A DNA stretch of 38,148 bases from Bacteroidales bacterium. Lineage in GTDB: Bacteria; Bacteroidota; Bacteroidia; Bacteroidales; Paludibacteraceae. The position numbers and the translations under genes are program-made. Positions 1-8,042 of the stretch are shown here, piece after piece. Below the pieces are notes generated by a model, which was given only the letters and a program-made list of their open reading frames with translations, had not been told where the DNA came from and searched no databases. The stretch is taken from positions 1-38,148 of the forward strand of contig JALFYY010000018.1 in assembly GCA_022783865.1 (NCBI GenBank), read 5' to 3'. The stretch's first letter is position 1. Each line of letters starts with the position of its first letter.

Positions 1-44
1 AACCAAATAATAACCAAATAATAACCAAATAATAACCAAATGAT
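1..44. repeat. 11-bp tandem repeat array, truncated by the window edge
   Basis: Four head-to-tail copies of AACCAAATAAT are present, the last with one change (AACCAAATGAT). The unit is the same length as, and one base different from, the AATCACCAAAT unit of the array at 86-132 when read in the same phase, so the two arrays probably share an origin. The array may extend to the left beyond the window. Confidence 0.85.
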
Positions 45-66
45 GGTTGCTTAGGAGATACTAATA

Positions 67-132
67 GGTAGCATATGGGTAGCTGAATCACCAAGTAATC
101 ACCAAGTAATCACCAAATAATCACCAAATAAT
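67..132 (+). repeat. Dispersed 11-bp repeat block, copy A
   Basis: A 19-base flank (GGTAGCATATGGGTAGCTG, 67-85) is followed by four exact 11-bp units: two AATCACCAAGT then two AATCACCAAAT (86-129), plus AAT. The same flank and the same 2+2 order of units recur at 16014-16080 (inverted) and 27696-27758. A shorter relative is at 7831-7868. There is no coding potential. Confidence 0.9.
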
Positions 133-399
133 GATAGCATAGAGCATTGGACAAGATAGCAAAGAGATTTATATTTGGCAATTGGACAATAGGACAAAGC
201 AGCCCTATTCTACGATTTGACAATCGGACAATTAGACGATTTGACTTTTCAGACGGAGCACGCCACATCGATACTCTTTTTTGAAGACACGATAAATCGC
301 GTCTCTACCAAGCTTTATAGGGGTTGTACACATCGTCACCATATTGCATTGTCGAAGCCATTATACGGGAAAGAGCGATGATTTTTCAAAGGAAAAGAC
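133..399. other. Intergenic region with degenerate repeats and a partial palindrome pair
   Basis: No gene is supported here. Between 150 and 246 the sequence is a loose repetition of GGACAA / GACAAT words. At 251-264 lies half of a palindrome (AGACGGAGCACGCC). At 285-304 is a hairpin with arms AGAC.CGAT and ATCG.GTCT followed by CTACC. Both resemble elements at 15907-15926 and 15951-15970. Confidence 0.6.
285..304. repeat. AGAC/GTCT-framed palindrome (CGAT core)
   Basis: The stem is AGAC-A-CGAT with ATCG-C-GTCT and an AA loop, with one A/C mismatch, followed by CTACC. It is almost identical to the perfect version at 15907-15926. It could act as a transcriptional hairpin or be a small REP-like mobile palindrome. 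Confidence 0.65.
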
Positions 400-430
400 T
401 TGTATGTGTGCGGGATATTGCGTATATTTG
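400..430 (+). promoter_or_regulatory. Bacteroidetes-type promoter of the small acidic protein gene
   Basis: TTG (400-402), a 20-nt spacer and TATATTTG (423-430) match the Bacteroidetes -33/-7 consensus. The promoter lies downstream of an in-frame ATG at 400, which therefore cannot be the start. It places transcription just upstream of the ATG at 460. Confidence 0.75.
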
Positions 431-459
431 CAAGCGATAACATAAAACACTCTTTGGAT

Positions 460-789
460 ATGAACAAGAACAACGAAGAATTGGAATTTGACGATAGCGA
501 AGCTATCAAATTTATCATGAACCTCATTCCCGAGGAAGACAAAACTACCCTCACCGAAGACGATATCCAATACGTTTTGGACGTTATTTACGATTTCTAC
601 GAGGATGAAGGTTTGGTTGACGAGGATACTGCCGAAGAGGCTTCAATCGATGAAGAAAAACTATTCAACTACGTCAAGAAGGCTGCCCAAAAAGACGGCA
701 TCAAGCTGACCGACGAAACCATTCAACTTATCTTGGACGGTGAGTACGAATATGGCTTGAGCATCGGCATCTACGAAGAAGAAGATTAA
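460..789 (+). CDS. Conserved small acidic hypothetical protein
   Basis: This is a 109-residue, very acidic protein rich in Asp and Glu, with no signal peptide or membrane segment, so it is probably cytosolic. It resembles short acidic proteins of unknown function that I recall as common in Bacteroidales; I do not recognise a named domain. Predicted secondary structure looks helical, with alternating acidic helices around residues 10-50 and 60-100. The start at 460 is chosen because a good promoter (400-430) overlaps the upstream in-frame ATG at 400, leaving a leader of roughly 25-30 nt. It stands alone, with no close partner on either side. Function is unknown. Confidence 0.8.
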   Translation: MNKNNEELEFDDSEAIKFIMNLIPEEDKTTLTEDDIQYVLDVIYDFYEDEGLVDEDTAEEASIDEEKLFNYVKKAAQKDGIKLTDETIQLILDGEYEYGLSIGIYEEED

Positions 790-1151
790 ACTCCGACTTG
801 GGGACTTGCTATCAGGAAGCTCTGAGGTGTTTCCTTGCAATTGTGTCGCTCATTGTGTGGTAGTAACAGACAATATATCGCCTAAAAAGAGGCAATTTTG
901 ACGACTTTTGCGAGTTGGAAAGCACTCTGAACGAGAGACAAACAATGGTTGCTACTCATAAAAGCAAGCAACTGATATTGAATAGATTGACAATGCACCT
1001 GTTTTTGCGAAGCAATATATACTAATTCGTACGCGCCAGTATTCGCACAAGAAAATATACAGATATAGGTTGCTATATGGAAATCGGATCATCAAGCAGG
1101 AAGATTGCCTTCGAAAGAAACAGAAACGAAAGAGATATTGCTGAGAAAAAG
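790..1151. other. Intergenic region without a supported gene
   Basis: No open frame with coding character is seen. A weak hairpin (GCCT/AGGC, 880-893) followed by AATTTTG might end transcription of the upstream gene, but the stem is only 4 bp. An in-frame ATG at 1077 extends the downstream glycosyltransferase by 25 residues. The extension is polar and unlike the family, so I leave it out. Confidence 0.5.
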
Positions 1152-2165
1152 ATGAGATGTTCGGTTGTGATATTGAACTGGAACGGTGCTGATATGCTCC
1201 GGAAGTTCTTGCCATCGGTAGTGAAAGAGAGCAAAGGAAAGGACATGGAAATTGTTGTGGCAGACAACGGCTCAACCGATGATTCGATTGCCGTATTAGG
1301 CGACTACCCTACAATCAGAATTATTCAGTTTGATAAGAACTACGGATTTGCCGAAGGTTACAACAAAGCCTTGGAAGAAGTGGATGCCGATTACGCTGTA
1401 CTGCTCAACTCTGATGTGGAAGTAACAACCGGTTGGTTGACTACTTTACTGAGCTATATGGACGCTCACAAGGATGTGGCTGCCTGTCAGCCTAAAGTAT
1501 TGTCGTTCACAGAAAAAGAGCAAAGCGGAGCCAAGAAATTCGAACACGCAGGGGCCGCAGGAGGATATATGGACAAATGGGGATACCCTTATTGCAGAGG
1601 GCGCATAAGAGATTATGTGGAGGAAGACAGGGGGCAATATGACAATGTGACGGATGTATTTTGGGCAACGGGGGCATGTTTGTGCATTCGCACTGACGTT
1701 TATAAAGAAAATGGCGGATTAGACGGAAGTTTCTTTGCCCATATGGAAGAGATAGATTTGTGCTGGAGACTGCAATGCAGAGGCTACAGATTGGTATGCG
1801 TACCGGAATCGACTGTGTATCATGTAGGTGGCGGTGCGTTGGCATACGACAATCCGAGAAAAACGTATCTGAACTTCAGGAACAACCTGCTGATGCTGTA
1901 TAAGAACTTGCCGGATAATCGTTTGCACAAGGTGTTGGCAGTCAGGTGTTTGCTTGACTATGTGGCTGCCATGCAATACCTTATCAAATGTGAATGGGGC
2001 AATTTTCGAGCAGTAGTGAAAGCACGATGGGATTTCCAACATTTGCGCAAAGCATATAAACCGCTTCGGGAAGAGAACTTGCAGAAAGCTATTGTGTCCT
2101 ATCCAAAGACGATTGCAGACAGGAGTATTATTGTGGATTATTACTTACGTGGAAAACGGAAATAG
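1152..2165 (+). CDS. Family 2 glycosyltransferase (rhamnosyltransferase-like)
   Basis: This is a 337-residue GT-A fold, inverting glycosyltransferase. Motifs in order: VVILNWNG near residues 5-11, the nucleotide-binding VADNGSTDDS near 37-46, LLNSDVEV with the metal-binding DxD-like Asp near 83-90, a WATGACLCIR stretch, and HMEEIDLCWR (acceptor/catalytic acid region) near 195-204. This pattern fits the WbbL/RfbF-type subgroup that transfers deoxysugars in surface-polysaccharide synthesis; donor and acceptor cannot be read from sequence. The start is set at the Met immediately before RCSVVILNWNG, as in relatives. It has no transmembrane domain, so it probably works on the inner face of the cytoplasmic membrane. 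It is isolated, with no other glycan genes beside it on the same strand. Confidence 0.88.
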   Translation: MRCSVVILNWNGADMLRKFLPSVVKESKGKDMEIVVADNGSTDDSIAVLGDYPTIRIIQFDKNYGFAEGYNKALEEVDADYAVLLNSDVEVTTGWLTTLLSYMDAHKDVAACQPKVLSFTEKEQSGAKKFEHAGAAGGYMDKWGYPYCRGRIRDYVEEDRGQYDNVTDVFWATGACLCIRTDVYKENGGLDGSFFAHMEEIDLCWRLQCRGYRLVCVPESTVYHVGGGALAYDNPRKTYLNFRNNLLMLYKNLPDNRLHKVLAVRCLLDYVAAMQYLIKCEWGNFRAVVKARWDFQHLRKAYKPLREENLQKAIVSYPKTIADRSIIVDYYLRGKRK

Positions 2166-2385
2166 TTGACAGTTAATAATTAATATCTCATTATTGGGTG
2201 AAAGTATGCCTGACGGTTTGGTTCTCCATTAATGCCCATTGATAAACCAGTAATTTGTACACTTTCTGTGTATGCGGGCGGGGACGCCCAACTGACACCC
2301 CACACGAGCATAGCTCTATGGGGACCCCGTGCACCCCGACAGCAGGATACTTTCTTTAGTACAATAAACTTTTATCAGATAACAA
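2166..2385. other. Short intergenic region with a GC-rich patch
   Basis: No gene is supported between the glycosyltransferase and the convergent permease gene. At 2275-2340 there is a GC-rich stretch with small inverted repeats (GGGCGGGGACGCCC, GAGCATAGCTC, GGGGACCCC). It might act in termination for either convergent gene, but there is no clear T-tract. Confidence 0.4.
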
Positions 2386-3300
2386 TTATAACCGGTCTTT
2401 TTTGCGCTGTTTCCAAAGTTGGTAGCTATTGAACAGGTTTTGCCAAACAATATATCCCGCTGCCCCCAAGGCGGCGACAGGTTGAAGATAAGTGTGCGCC
2501 ATCCAAATACCGAGAATGGTGTTCTTCTGCCCTAAGGCTTGTCCTGCCGAGATGCGCATATGATAGTGCTTTCCGATGGCTTTTCCCAAAAAGAATTGCA
2601 GCAAACAAGTTATCAATGAACCTATTATGAGCCAGAGTGCGGCATGGCGGTCGTAGTCATCGTTTAAGAGCGAATAGGTTGTATCTGCCATAAGAATCAC
2701 CAAAGAGAATGCCCAAACATAGAATGGTGCTGCCGAAAGAGCTTTAGGCAGCACAAGTTGCCGGTGCTTCAGTTTATGATAGACAAAGCGAGTGAACCAT
2801 GCCAAGAGGAAAGGACCTATCAGCAATGGAAAGACACGGGAAAGAATGGTGAGAAAACCTTCGAGGAAAGAGATATGATTACCCGGTTCGACTATCGGAA
2901 AAAAAACAGGTACGAGAATCGCAACAACAAGATTGCTCAATAAGGTATAGGTGGTAAGTGCAGCTACATTGCCCCCGAGTTTTCCGGTTACAACTGCCGC
3001 CGCCGTGGCTGTGGGCATAAGAATACAAATCATAATGCCTTGTGCCAAAACAGTATCCAAAGGACGCAAGATATAGAAAAGTCCAATACTTAGCGTGAGT
3101 TGCAAAAGCAATAACCAACCATGCCAAGGCTGCCAACGCATGTCTTTGATATCCACTTTGCAAAAAGTGAAATAGAGCATCAGCACTATCAAATAATGTG
3201 TGACAGGCGCCAACAGACGAAAATAGCGATAACCGATAATGCCCAAGAGCATAGCAATGGGCAATGTGTAAGTTTTGAGAAAGCGCAGAAACGATTGCAT
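2386..3300 (-). CDS. Bile acid:sodium symporter-like (SBF/BASS) membrane permease
   Basis: This 304-residue protein is strongly hydrophobic with about nine or ten predicted membrane helices, typical of the BASS superfamily. The region MPTATAAAVVTGKLGGNVAA and the late GQALGQKNTILGIWMA segment correspond to the crossover and substrate-binding parts of SBF-like transporters. Such proteins move organic anions, often with sodium; the substrate here is unknown. The tail (QLWKQRKKDRL) is basic and presumably cytoplasmic. Its start codon lies one base from the stop of the upstream outer-membrane protein gene, so it is the last gene of the minus-strand envelope operon beginning at 7583. No plausible alternative start changes the first helix. 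Confidence 0.8.
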   Translation of the reverse strand: MQSFLRFLKTYTLPIAMLLGIIGYRYFRLLAPVTHYLIVLMLYFTFCKVDIKDMRWQPWHGWLLLLQLTLSIGLFYILRPLDTVLAQGIMICILMPTATAAAVVTGKLGGNVAALTTYTLLSNLVVAILVPVFFPIVEPGNHISFLEGFLTILSRVFPLLIGPFLLAWFTRFVYHKLKHRQLVLPKALSAAPFYVWAFSLVILMADTTYSLLNDDYDRHAALWLIIGSLITCLLQFFLGKAIGKHYHMRISAGQALGQKNTILGIWMAHTYLQPVAALGAAGYIVWQNLFNSYQLWKQRKKDRL

Positions 3301-3301
3301 A

Positions 3302-5110
3302 TCAGAAACTAAAACTCAGTCCACACATAAAAGTAAAGTTCTTTCCCTGCCAATAGAGCGGTGCAAACTTATCCAAATAATACTGCTGCAACGCCTCACC
3401 GGACAGTTCGGTATTGTTGGCACCACGGTCTTCACCTGCAATCTTTTCGGAAGTTGGCGCAAAGCCACGTGCATTGTTGTACTGCATATTGATGACAGCA
3501 TAGCAGTTGTTAAAGACCTCATACACAGCGTCGAAGGCAAAAATATCGTTTTGATAGGTACGCTCGGCAAAAGGCTTTTGGGAAATAATGTTTATTATCT
3601 CGCTCCGCAAATAATTGTAGTTGTTATATTTGGTATCGTTGGTATAAGAGAATGCCAACGAAAGACCGCGAACAGGCTTGTATTTGATTTCGGCAAAGAT
3701 GTTCTGAGCATTGTCGCCCATATAATGCCCCATCAGATAATCGTTTGAGGTATAGGAGAGTACGTCGATTGAATGGGTATAGTTTGCCACGTTGGCACGC
3801 ATGAATTCCGCCTTGACCGAGAGATTCTGCAAGGGCCAATTGCTCAAATTGAAGCCCACCAAATAAGAAACGGGATTGTGAGCCGGATTGTTCTTTTTCA
3901 ACCGGTCGAACTTGAACTCATCAACGAAAACAGAAGCATATACGTTGAGGTGTTTGAGATTCCGGGTATTGATGGTGAAGAAGAGTTGTGAGTTCTGGTT
4001 TTCCACCCGCATTCCCTTGGTCAACAAGTGGTCGAGCGACTTATAGAAAGCGATAGGAATGAAATATGCCGCCTGCGGATTACGCTCGGCATAGACAATA
4101 GAGTTACCGAGAGAAAAACTGAGTTTGCGTACAGGACTAAACGTGAACATATTGGCAGCCATATACTTAGCAGCAGAACGGTAGTGTGTTTTGGTAACGC
4201 CTTCGGCATAATGCTCTTGATAAGTATAGGTGCTATCAATGACGTTGCTCACGAGCCAGGCATGGAAATAGTTGAACTCGAACCAACGCACAGGGTGCAG
4301 TTTGAGCGAAACCATAGGTACAGCAGGATTGCGCCCCGAAAGGATATTGGAACAATGGTAAGCATCGCCCCAAACGATGTTTTCGCGCTGCACACTGATT
4401 CCGCCCCACCACGAATAAAGCGCAATACCGCCTTTGGAATCGGAGAAATCGCCACCATACGTAGCTTCTTTGTATTGCACGCCCGGAAGATTGTTGAGAT
4501 ACCGCCCACGGGTCAGTTTGGCTCCTTCGGCTTGGGCATAATCCGAAGGATAGTATTTGTCGCTCAATAAGGCAGTGCCATTCCAAGATATATCGCGAAG
4601 ACTGCCCCAGATTGATACGTGATTGACAATATCTGCTTGCAATTCAGCCCCATACCAACGTTTGATAACGGCACCTTTCTTGGATGCATAGATATCCATG
4701 CCGAGAATGGGCCTGAGACTGAACTTGAATTTCCGGTCTTTTGTCATAGCATGGAAAGCCGGTTGCGCCAGACTGAGGTTGAAAGTACGGCGATCGGTCC
4801 ACTCTACATAGTTATCAGGTATGGTATCCAATTCAAGCGCAAAGTCGTTCATATAGAAACGCAAGTCCGCTTTCTGCCGTTTATTCAGCAGGGAATCAGC
4901 TGCTTGGGCTTCGGTGAGTTTTTGCGCAATGAGATTACGATTGTAAGGCTTAATAGCAGAATTGAGATGAATAATACCCTCTCCTGCCAATTCATCGAGA
5001 AAATCATAGATCTGCGTATATTGCACACTTTGCGGAATGTATTGCGCCCAAACGGATGTGGATACGGCAAAAAACAGTGCGAATAGTATGGTGGTGCATT
5101 TCTTGATCAT
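3302..5110 (-). CDS. Outer-membrane beta-barrel protein, Wzi/RemB-like
   Basis: This 602-residue protein has a clear signal peptide (about residues 1-22, ending SVWAQ). A helical segment follows (FLDELAGEGIIHLN, KPYNRNLIAQKL, near residues 35-75), resembling the N-terminus of capsule-assembly Wzi-family and gliding-motility RemB-family proteins in Bacteroidetes. The rest alternates in the manner of beta strands with many aromatic residues and ends in GLSFSF, the terminal Phe expected of a barrel inserted by the Bam machinery. Wzi anchors capsule to the outer membrane in Proteobacteria; the Bacteroidetes relatives are less well understood. It lies 12 nt downstream of a sugar transferase, consistent with a role in surface polysaccharide export or attachment. 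The family assignment is from recall of pattern, not a search. Confidence 0.7.
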   Translation of the reverse strand: MIKKCTTILFALFFAVSTSVWAQYIPQSVQYTQIYDFLDELAGEGIIHLNSAIKPYNRNLIAQKLTEAQAADSLLNKRQKADLRFYMNDFALELDTIPDNYVEWTDRRTFNLSLAQPAFHAMTKDRKFKFSLRPILGMDIYASKKGAVIKRWYGAELQADIVNHVSIWGSLRDISWNGTALLSDKYYPSDYAQAEGAKLTRGRYLNNLPGVQYKEATYGGDFSDSKGGIALYSWWGGISVQRENIVWGDAYHCSNILSGRNPAVPMVSLKLHPVRWFEFNYFHAWLVSNVIDSTYTYQEHYAEGVTKTHYRSAAKYMAANMFTFSPVRKLSFSLGNSIVYAERNPQAAYFIPIAFYKSLDHLLTKGMRVENQNSQLFFTINTRNLKHLNVYASVFVDEFKFDRLKKNNPAHNPVSYLVGFNLSNWPLQNLSVKAEFMRANVANYTHSIDVLSYTSNDYLMGHYMGDNAQNIFAEIKYKPVRGLSLAFSYTNDTKYNNYNYLRSEIINIISQKPFAERTYQNDIFAFDAVYEVFNNCYAVINMQYNNARGFAPTSEKIAGEDRGANNTELSGEALQQYYLDKFAPLYWQGKNFTFMCGLSFSF

Positions 5111-5122
5111 CTTCGGATGTAA

Positions 5123-6679
5123 TTAGTGGCTACGTGCATGACAGAATATGATAGTATAGAATATCTTCCAGAAATAGATGAAATCGGTGGAAAACGTACC
5201 CTTCTCTTCGCAACGGTTCAGATATTTGAGTTCCGAGGCTTCGATTTCGGACAACGTTTTGGGCATATCTGCATAGAAAGGCGGAAGTAATCCGGGCTTG
5301 TGGTGAATGCGCTTCTGTTGCAATTCTTCACTATATAGAGAAAAATAATGCTTGGAAATAGGGCGCACACCAACTAATTTCATATCGCCACGCAAGAGAT
5401 TGAGAAGCATGGGGAGTTCGTCGATCCAGTATTTCCGCATGAAACGCCCCGTGTGACTAACACGTATATCGTGGTTGAGTTTGCCACCCTCCCGCAAGCC
5501 ATATCGTTGATAGATATAGGGTTGCAGATACTCGGAATACGGGTGCATGGTGCGGAACTTATAGACCGGAAAAATCTTCCCGTTCTTCCCTACCCGATTG
5601 AGCTTGACGAAGATACCATAGTAACGACGAACGACTGTTTTGGGTCGGAAACTCCGACGGGCAATAACGTAGGTTACATCGTTGATCTTCTGCTCGTTGA
5701 CAATATCAAATCCGCAATAACAGAGTCGCCCCATGACTTCGGCTTTGCTCAGTACGCGATCTTTACCTTCGGTGATATCGTAATAAAGACGGGAAGTCAT
5801 GAATATTTTCGGGATGACACGCTTATATATATATAAGGGAAAATAAACAAGCCAATTGATAACAGGCGGATACTTCATCAGCACTTGCCGTTTGAGGGTA
5901 CTTTGGCGTACAAAACAACACACAAACAATCCGTCATCGGGCAATTTATCATTGACAATACCAAACATCTTGTTGATGCCCCGCACATTGTTGAGGAGCA
6001 TGAAATTGATGATAGTATCGTAGCGGAAATACTTTATTCTCTGTATATTATAGATATCGTTGGTGCGTACGGTATAGGTATTGGAAGAGTAAATATCCAA
6101 GTTCTCTTCCAAGAAACGGACGGCTTCTTCGGAAGAAACAGTCGCCATGTGCTGCCTAACCTCGGCTTTTTGCTCATCGGTCAGAGAAAGTTCGGGAGGA
6201 AAGAGAACTGATTGGGGTCCGCGTTCGGGTGCTCGCTCTATTTCATCTTCCTGATTGAGGGCATAGCGATAGGCGTGCCAAAAGAGCATAAAAACGACAC
6301 TCACGCCCAACATCACGAGCCAAACCGTGAGCAACATCCAAATGGAATATTCTTTTTCGCCTAACCATGAAACCAATTCGATATACCCTTCCATACAGCC
6401 AAAAACGAGTATGGTAGTGACCAACAAGCGGAGTGCATTGACACCGATACGCATAAACTTGATGCGCACATAGCGGTGAGCGAAATAACTGATTACCAAC
6501 CACAAGAGAGAGAATACTATAGCAAACGGATAGTATTTTTGGAACGGAATCTGTGTGGACAGAGGTGCCCAAGCGAGAATAATGACGAAAGTCAATATCA
6601 ATAGAATGATATCGAAAACAATATAAACCCAATAAGGTTTATAGAACAGTATGACGCTGCGTTTGCTCACTTGGTTCAT
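5123..6679 (-). CDS. Polyprenyl-phosphate sugar transferase with inserted domain
   Basis: This 518-residue protein has three recognisable parts. Residues about 10-145 contain four predicted membrane helices. Residues about 165-345 form a soluble domain whose pattern (LPDDGLFVCCFVRQ, then CGFDIVNEQKINDVTYVIARR) recalls the second half of a methyltransferase-like fold, without an obvious SAM-binding glycine motif. Residues about 355-518 are the bacterial sugar transferase (PF02397-type) domain with RVGKNGKIF, KFRTM, the catalytic-dyad region IDELPMLLNLLRGDM and GVRP. Such enzymes move a sugar phosphate from UDP-sugar to undecaprenyl phosphate at the start of glycan assembly. The hydrophobic re-entrant helix that normally precedes the RVG motif is not visible. 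It is co-transcribed with the OmpH-like and Wzi/RemB-like genes. Confidence 0.82.
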   Translation of the reverse strand: MNQVSKRSVILFYKPYWVYIVFDIILLILTFVIILAWAPLSTQIPFQKYYPFAIVFSLLWLVISYFAHRYVRIKFMRIGVNALRLLVTTILVFGCMEGYIELVSWLGEKEYSIWMLLTVWLVMLGVSVVFMLFWHAYRYALNQEDEIERAPERGPQSVLFPPELSLTDEQKAEVRQHMATVSSEEAVRFLEENLDIYSSNTYTVRTNDIYNIQRIKYFRYDTIINFMLLNNVRGINKMFGIVNDKLPDDGLFVCCFVRQSTLKRQVLMKYPPVINWLVYFPLYIYKRVIPKIFMTSRLYYDITEGKDRVLSKAEVMGRLCYCGFDIVNEQKINDVTYVIARRSFRPKTVVRRYYGIFVKLNRVGKNGKIFPVYKFRTMHPYSEYLQPYIYQRYGLREGGKLNHDIRVSHTGRFMRKYWIDELPMLLNLLRGDMKLVGVRPISKHYFSLYSEELQQKRIHHKPGLLPPFYADMPKTLSEIEASELKYLNRCEEKGTFSTDFIYFWKIFYTIIFCHARSH

Positions 6680-6734
6680 ATATATGACAAAAAGGACACA
6701 ACACGGGTTATGTCGCTTTTTGTATATGGGTGAT

Positions 6735-6749
6735 TCTCCTCAGAGGAGA
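6735..6749 (-). terminator. Hairpin directly after the ompH-like stop codon
   Basis: A 6-bp perfect stem (TCTCCT/AGGAGA, 3-nt loop) begins immediately after the stop codon on the minus strand. No T-tract follows, so it is more likely a pause, processing or partial attenuation site within the operon than a full terminator. It could set different mRNA levels for the OmpH-like gene and the genes after it. Confidence 0.35.
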
Positions 6750-7349
6750 TTATTTCTTGCTATAACGCTTGTTCAGTCCGGCAACCACATCGGCTGTAAT
6801 ATCATATCCGGGTTGTGCGCACAAAACATTGTCGCTTTGTGTGTTAGCAAAGATAATCTGGTATTTGCCGTCAGCATTGAATTCTTTCAAGTAAGCATCC
6901 AAAGTATCTTTGAGCTGGAGATTGAGCTTAGCGGTTTCTTCCATAATCTCTTGCGTGAGGCGTGCTTCGAGGTCTTGCAAATCCTGTTGCTTTTTCTGAA
7001 GGCGTTGTGCCTCGCTTTCAGCACGTTCACGACTCAAGAATGCGTTGTTATCGAGTTTGCGCTGGAAATCAGCCATTTCATTCTGCAAGGTACGGGCACG
7101 GGAATTCAGTTTTACGCGTGCGTCTTCCTGTTTCGACATCAAGCGGTCGTTGGCTTCGATAGCAAAATTGTACTGTTGCAAAAGCGAATCCAAGTTAAGA
7201 TAAGCGATTGGCAATTGTTCGGTTGCAGCCACTGCTCCCCCTTCTTCGGTTGCTACAACCTGAGCAGCGGGACGTTGAAACACCAAAACGAATAACGCAA
7301 TCAGTGCTGCCAGCACTACTGCATCGATAACTAATTGTAATTTATTCAT
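6750..7349 (-). CDS. OmpH/Skp-family protein
   Basis: This 199-residue protein has an N-terminal hydrophobic segment (about residues 5-27) that is either an uncleaved anchor or a signal peptide. A linker rich in Ala, Glu and Gly follows, then the IAYLNLDSLLQQYN motif typical of OmpH family N-termini. A long charged coiled coil covers about residues 60-150, and the end is a compact YQIIFANT...GYDITADVVAGLN segment, as in Skp/OmpH proteins. Skp trimers hold unfolded outer-membrane proteins in the periplasm. The membrane anchor is unusual for a free chaperone, so this one may be tethered to the inner membrane. It is 21 nt downstream of the small membrane protein gene and precedes the sugar transferase. 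Confidence 0.85.
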   Translation of the reverse strand: MNKLQLVIDAVVLAALIALFVLVFQRPAAQVVATEEGGAVAATEQLPIAYLNLDSLLQQYNFAIEANDRLMSKQEDARVKLNSRARTLQNEMADFQRKLDNNAFLSRERAESEAQRLQKKQQDLQDLEARLTQEIMEETAKLNLQLKDTLDAYLKEFNADGKYQIIFANTQSDNVLCAQPGYDITADVVAGLNKRYSKK

Positions 7350-7370
7350 ATCAATAATTATTAGAATTTA

Positions 7371-7583
7371 TCAAAGTTGTTTTACATCAATTTTCTTATT
7401 GCTGTTCCTCCGTATTTCTCTATCCTGCGAGGTGGCGCAATGAATACCACGCTCCCGCATCGCCTTGCTATCGGAGATATGGATACTGGAGAAACGACCG
7501 TTTTTCCTAAGTATCATCTTGATACTCAGTAGGATAACCGCCAGCAGTACGACCACCATTGTCAACAATAATAGTTTTGCCAT
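7371..7583 (-). CDS. Small conserved membrane protein of unknown function
   Basis: This is a 70-residue protein: one strongly hydrophobic helix (about residues 3-23) followed by a short basic, polar tail (RKNGRFSSIHISDSKAMRER, then GIHCATSQDRE). I recall similar short proteins with a conserved tail in Bacteroidetes; no function is known to me. The start at 7583 is preferred over an in-frame Met at 7610 because a -7 box (TATCTTTG) covers complement 7608-7615, so the upstream Met lies inside the promoter. It is the first gene of the envelope operon, 21 nt before the OmpH-like gene. Confidence 0.7.
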   Translation of the reverse strand: MAKLLLLTMVVVLLAVILLSIKMILRKNGRFSSIHISDSKAMRERGIHCATSQDREIRRNSNKKIDVKQL

Positions 7584-7607
7584 ATTCTGTAGATGTCTAT
7601 CAGTGTG

Positions 7608-7615
7608 CAAAGATA
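7608..7615 (-). promoter_or_regulatory. -7 box for the envelope operon
   Basis: The minus strand reads TATCTTTG, an exact TAnnTTTG box. It lies about 25 nt before the ATG at 7583. No clear TTG appears 20 nt further upstream, so this is a half-supported promoter, unlike the others in the window. Confidence 0.55.
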
Positions 7616-7830
7616 CAAAAAAAATATAGAATAACGACGATTTATGCTGGATTTCTGTATTTTTCTCTTGAAAGTTATGAAAACTATGATATATTGAGCA
7701 GTAAAGATGTGGAGTTAGGCAATAGATAAGCTATCTTTGCTCTTTTTATCATTGTACCATCGTCCACTTGCTCATAAACTTTTGATACACATTTCTACCG
7801 TATTCCTTCTTCAGATGTTGGCTTGATATC

Positions 7831-7868
7831 AGCTGAATCACCTACTAATCACCCACTAATCACCCACT
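7831..7868 (+). repeat. Dispersed 11-bp repeat block, diverged copy D
   Basis: The flank end AGCTG is followed by AATCACCTACT and two AATCACCCACT units (7836-7868). The unit length, the AATCACC core and the AGCTG junction are the same as at 67-132, 16014-16080 and 27696-27758. The last four bases of each unit have changed together, which suggests the array was homogenised after it diverged. Confidence 0.8.
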
Positions 7869-7910
7869 CTTGCAGGCTTATGGGTATTATGTAGTAATTT
7901 AGATATACGT

Positions 7911-7958
7911 TGAGAAGTTGAGAAGATGAGAAGTTGAAAAGGTGAGAAGGTGAGAAAC
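7911..7958 (+). repeat. 8-bp tandem repeat upstream of dnaB
   Basis: Six units of TGAGAAGN (TGAGAAGT, TGAGAAGA, TGAGAAGT, TGAAAAGG, TGAGAAGG, TGAGAAAC) run head to tail. All variation is at the last positions except one internal A. It lies about 85 bp upstream of the dnaB -33 element. Such arrays can change length by slippage; any regulatory effect is speculative. Confidence 0.8.
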
Positions 7959-8042
7959 TGATCAAAAGTAATTAGTCCTTACTACATCGTCCTAACTACA
8001 ACTGAAAAACGAACGGTTGTTGAAAGATTGTTCATAAATTTA

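Larger units (their letters stand above)
7616..8042. other. Intergenic region between divergent transcripts, with repeats
   Basis: No gene is supported. The region contains a three-unit relative of the 11-bp repeat (7831-7868) and an 8-bp tandem array (7911-7958), then an ordinary stretch leading to the dnaB promoter. A GAGCA/TTTGCTC-like word near 7690-7745 does not form a convincing terminator. Confidence 0.55.

Noticed and set aside
86..132. Possible CRISPR array
   Set aside because: Units are 11 bp and contiguous, with no spacers and no cas genes nearby. It is a simple tandem repeat.
2232..2432. A 66-codon frame between the glycosyltransferase and the permease
   Set aside because: It runs into the 3' end of the permease gene, covers a GC-rich inverted-repeat patch and shows no coding character.
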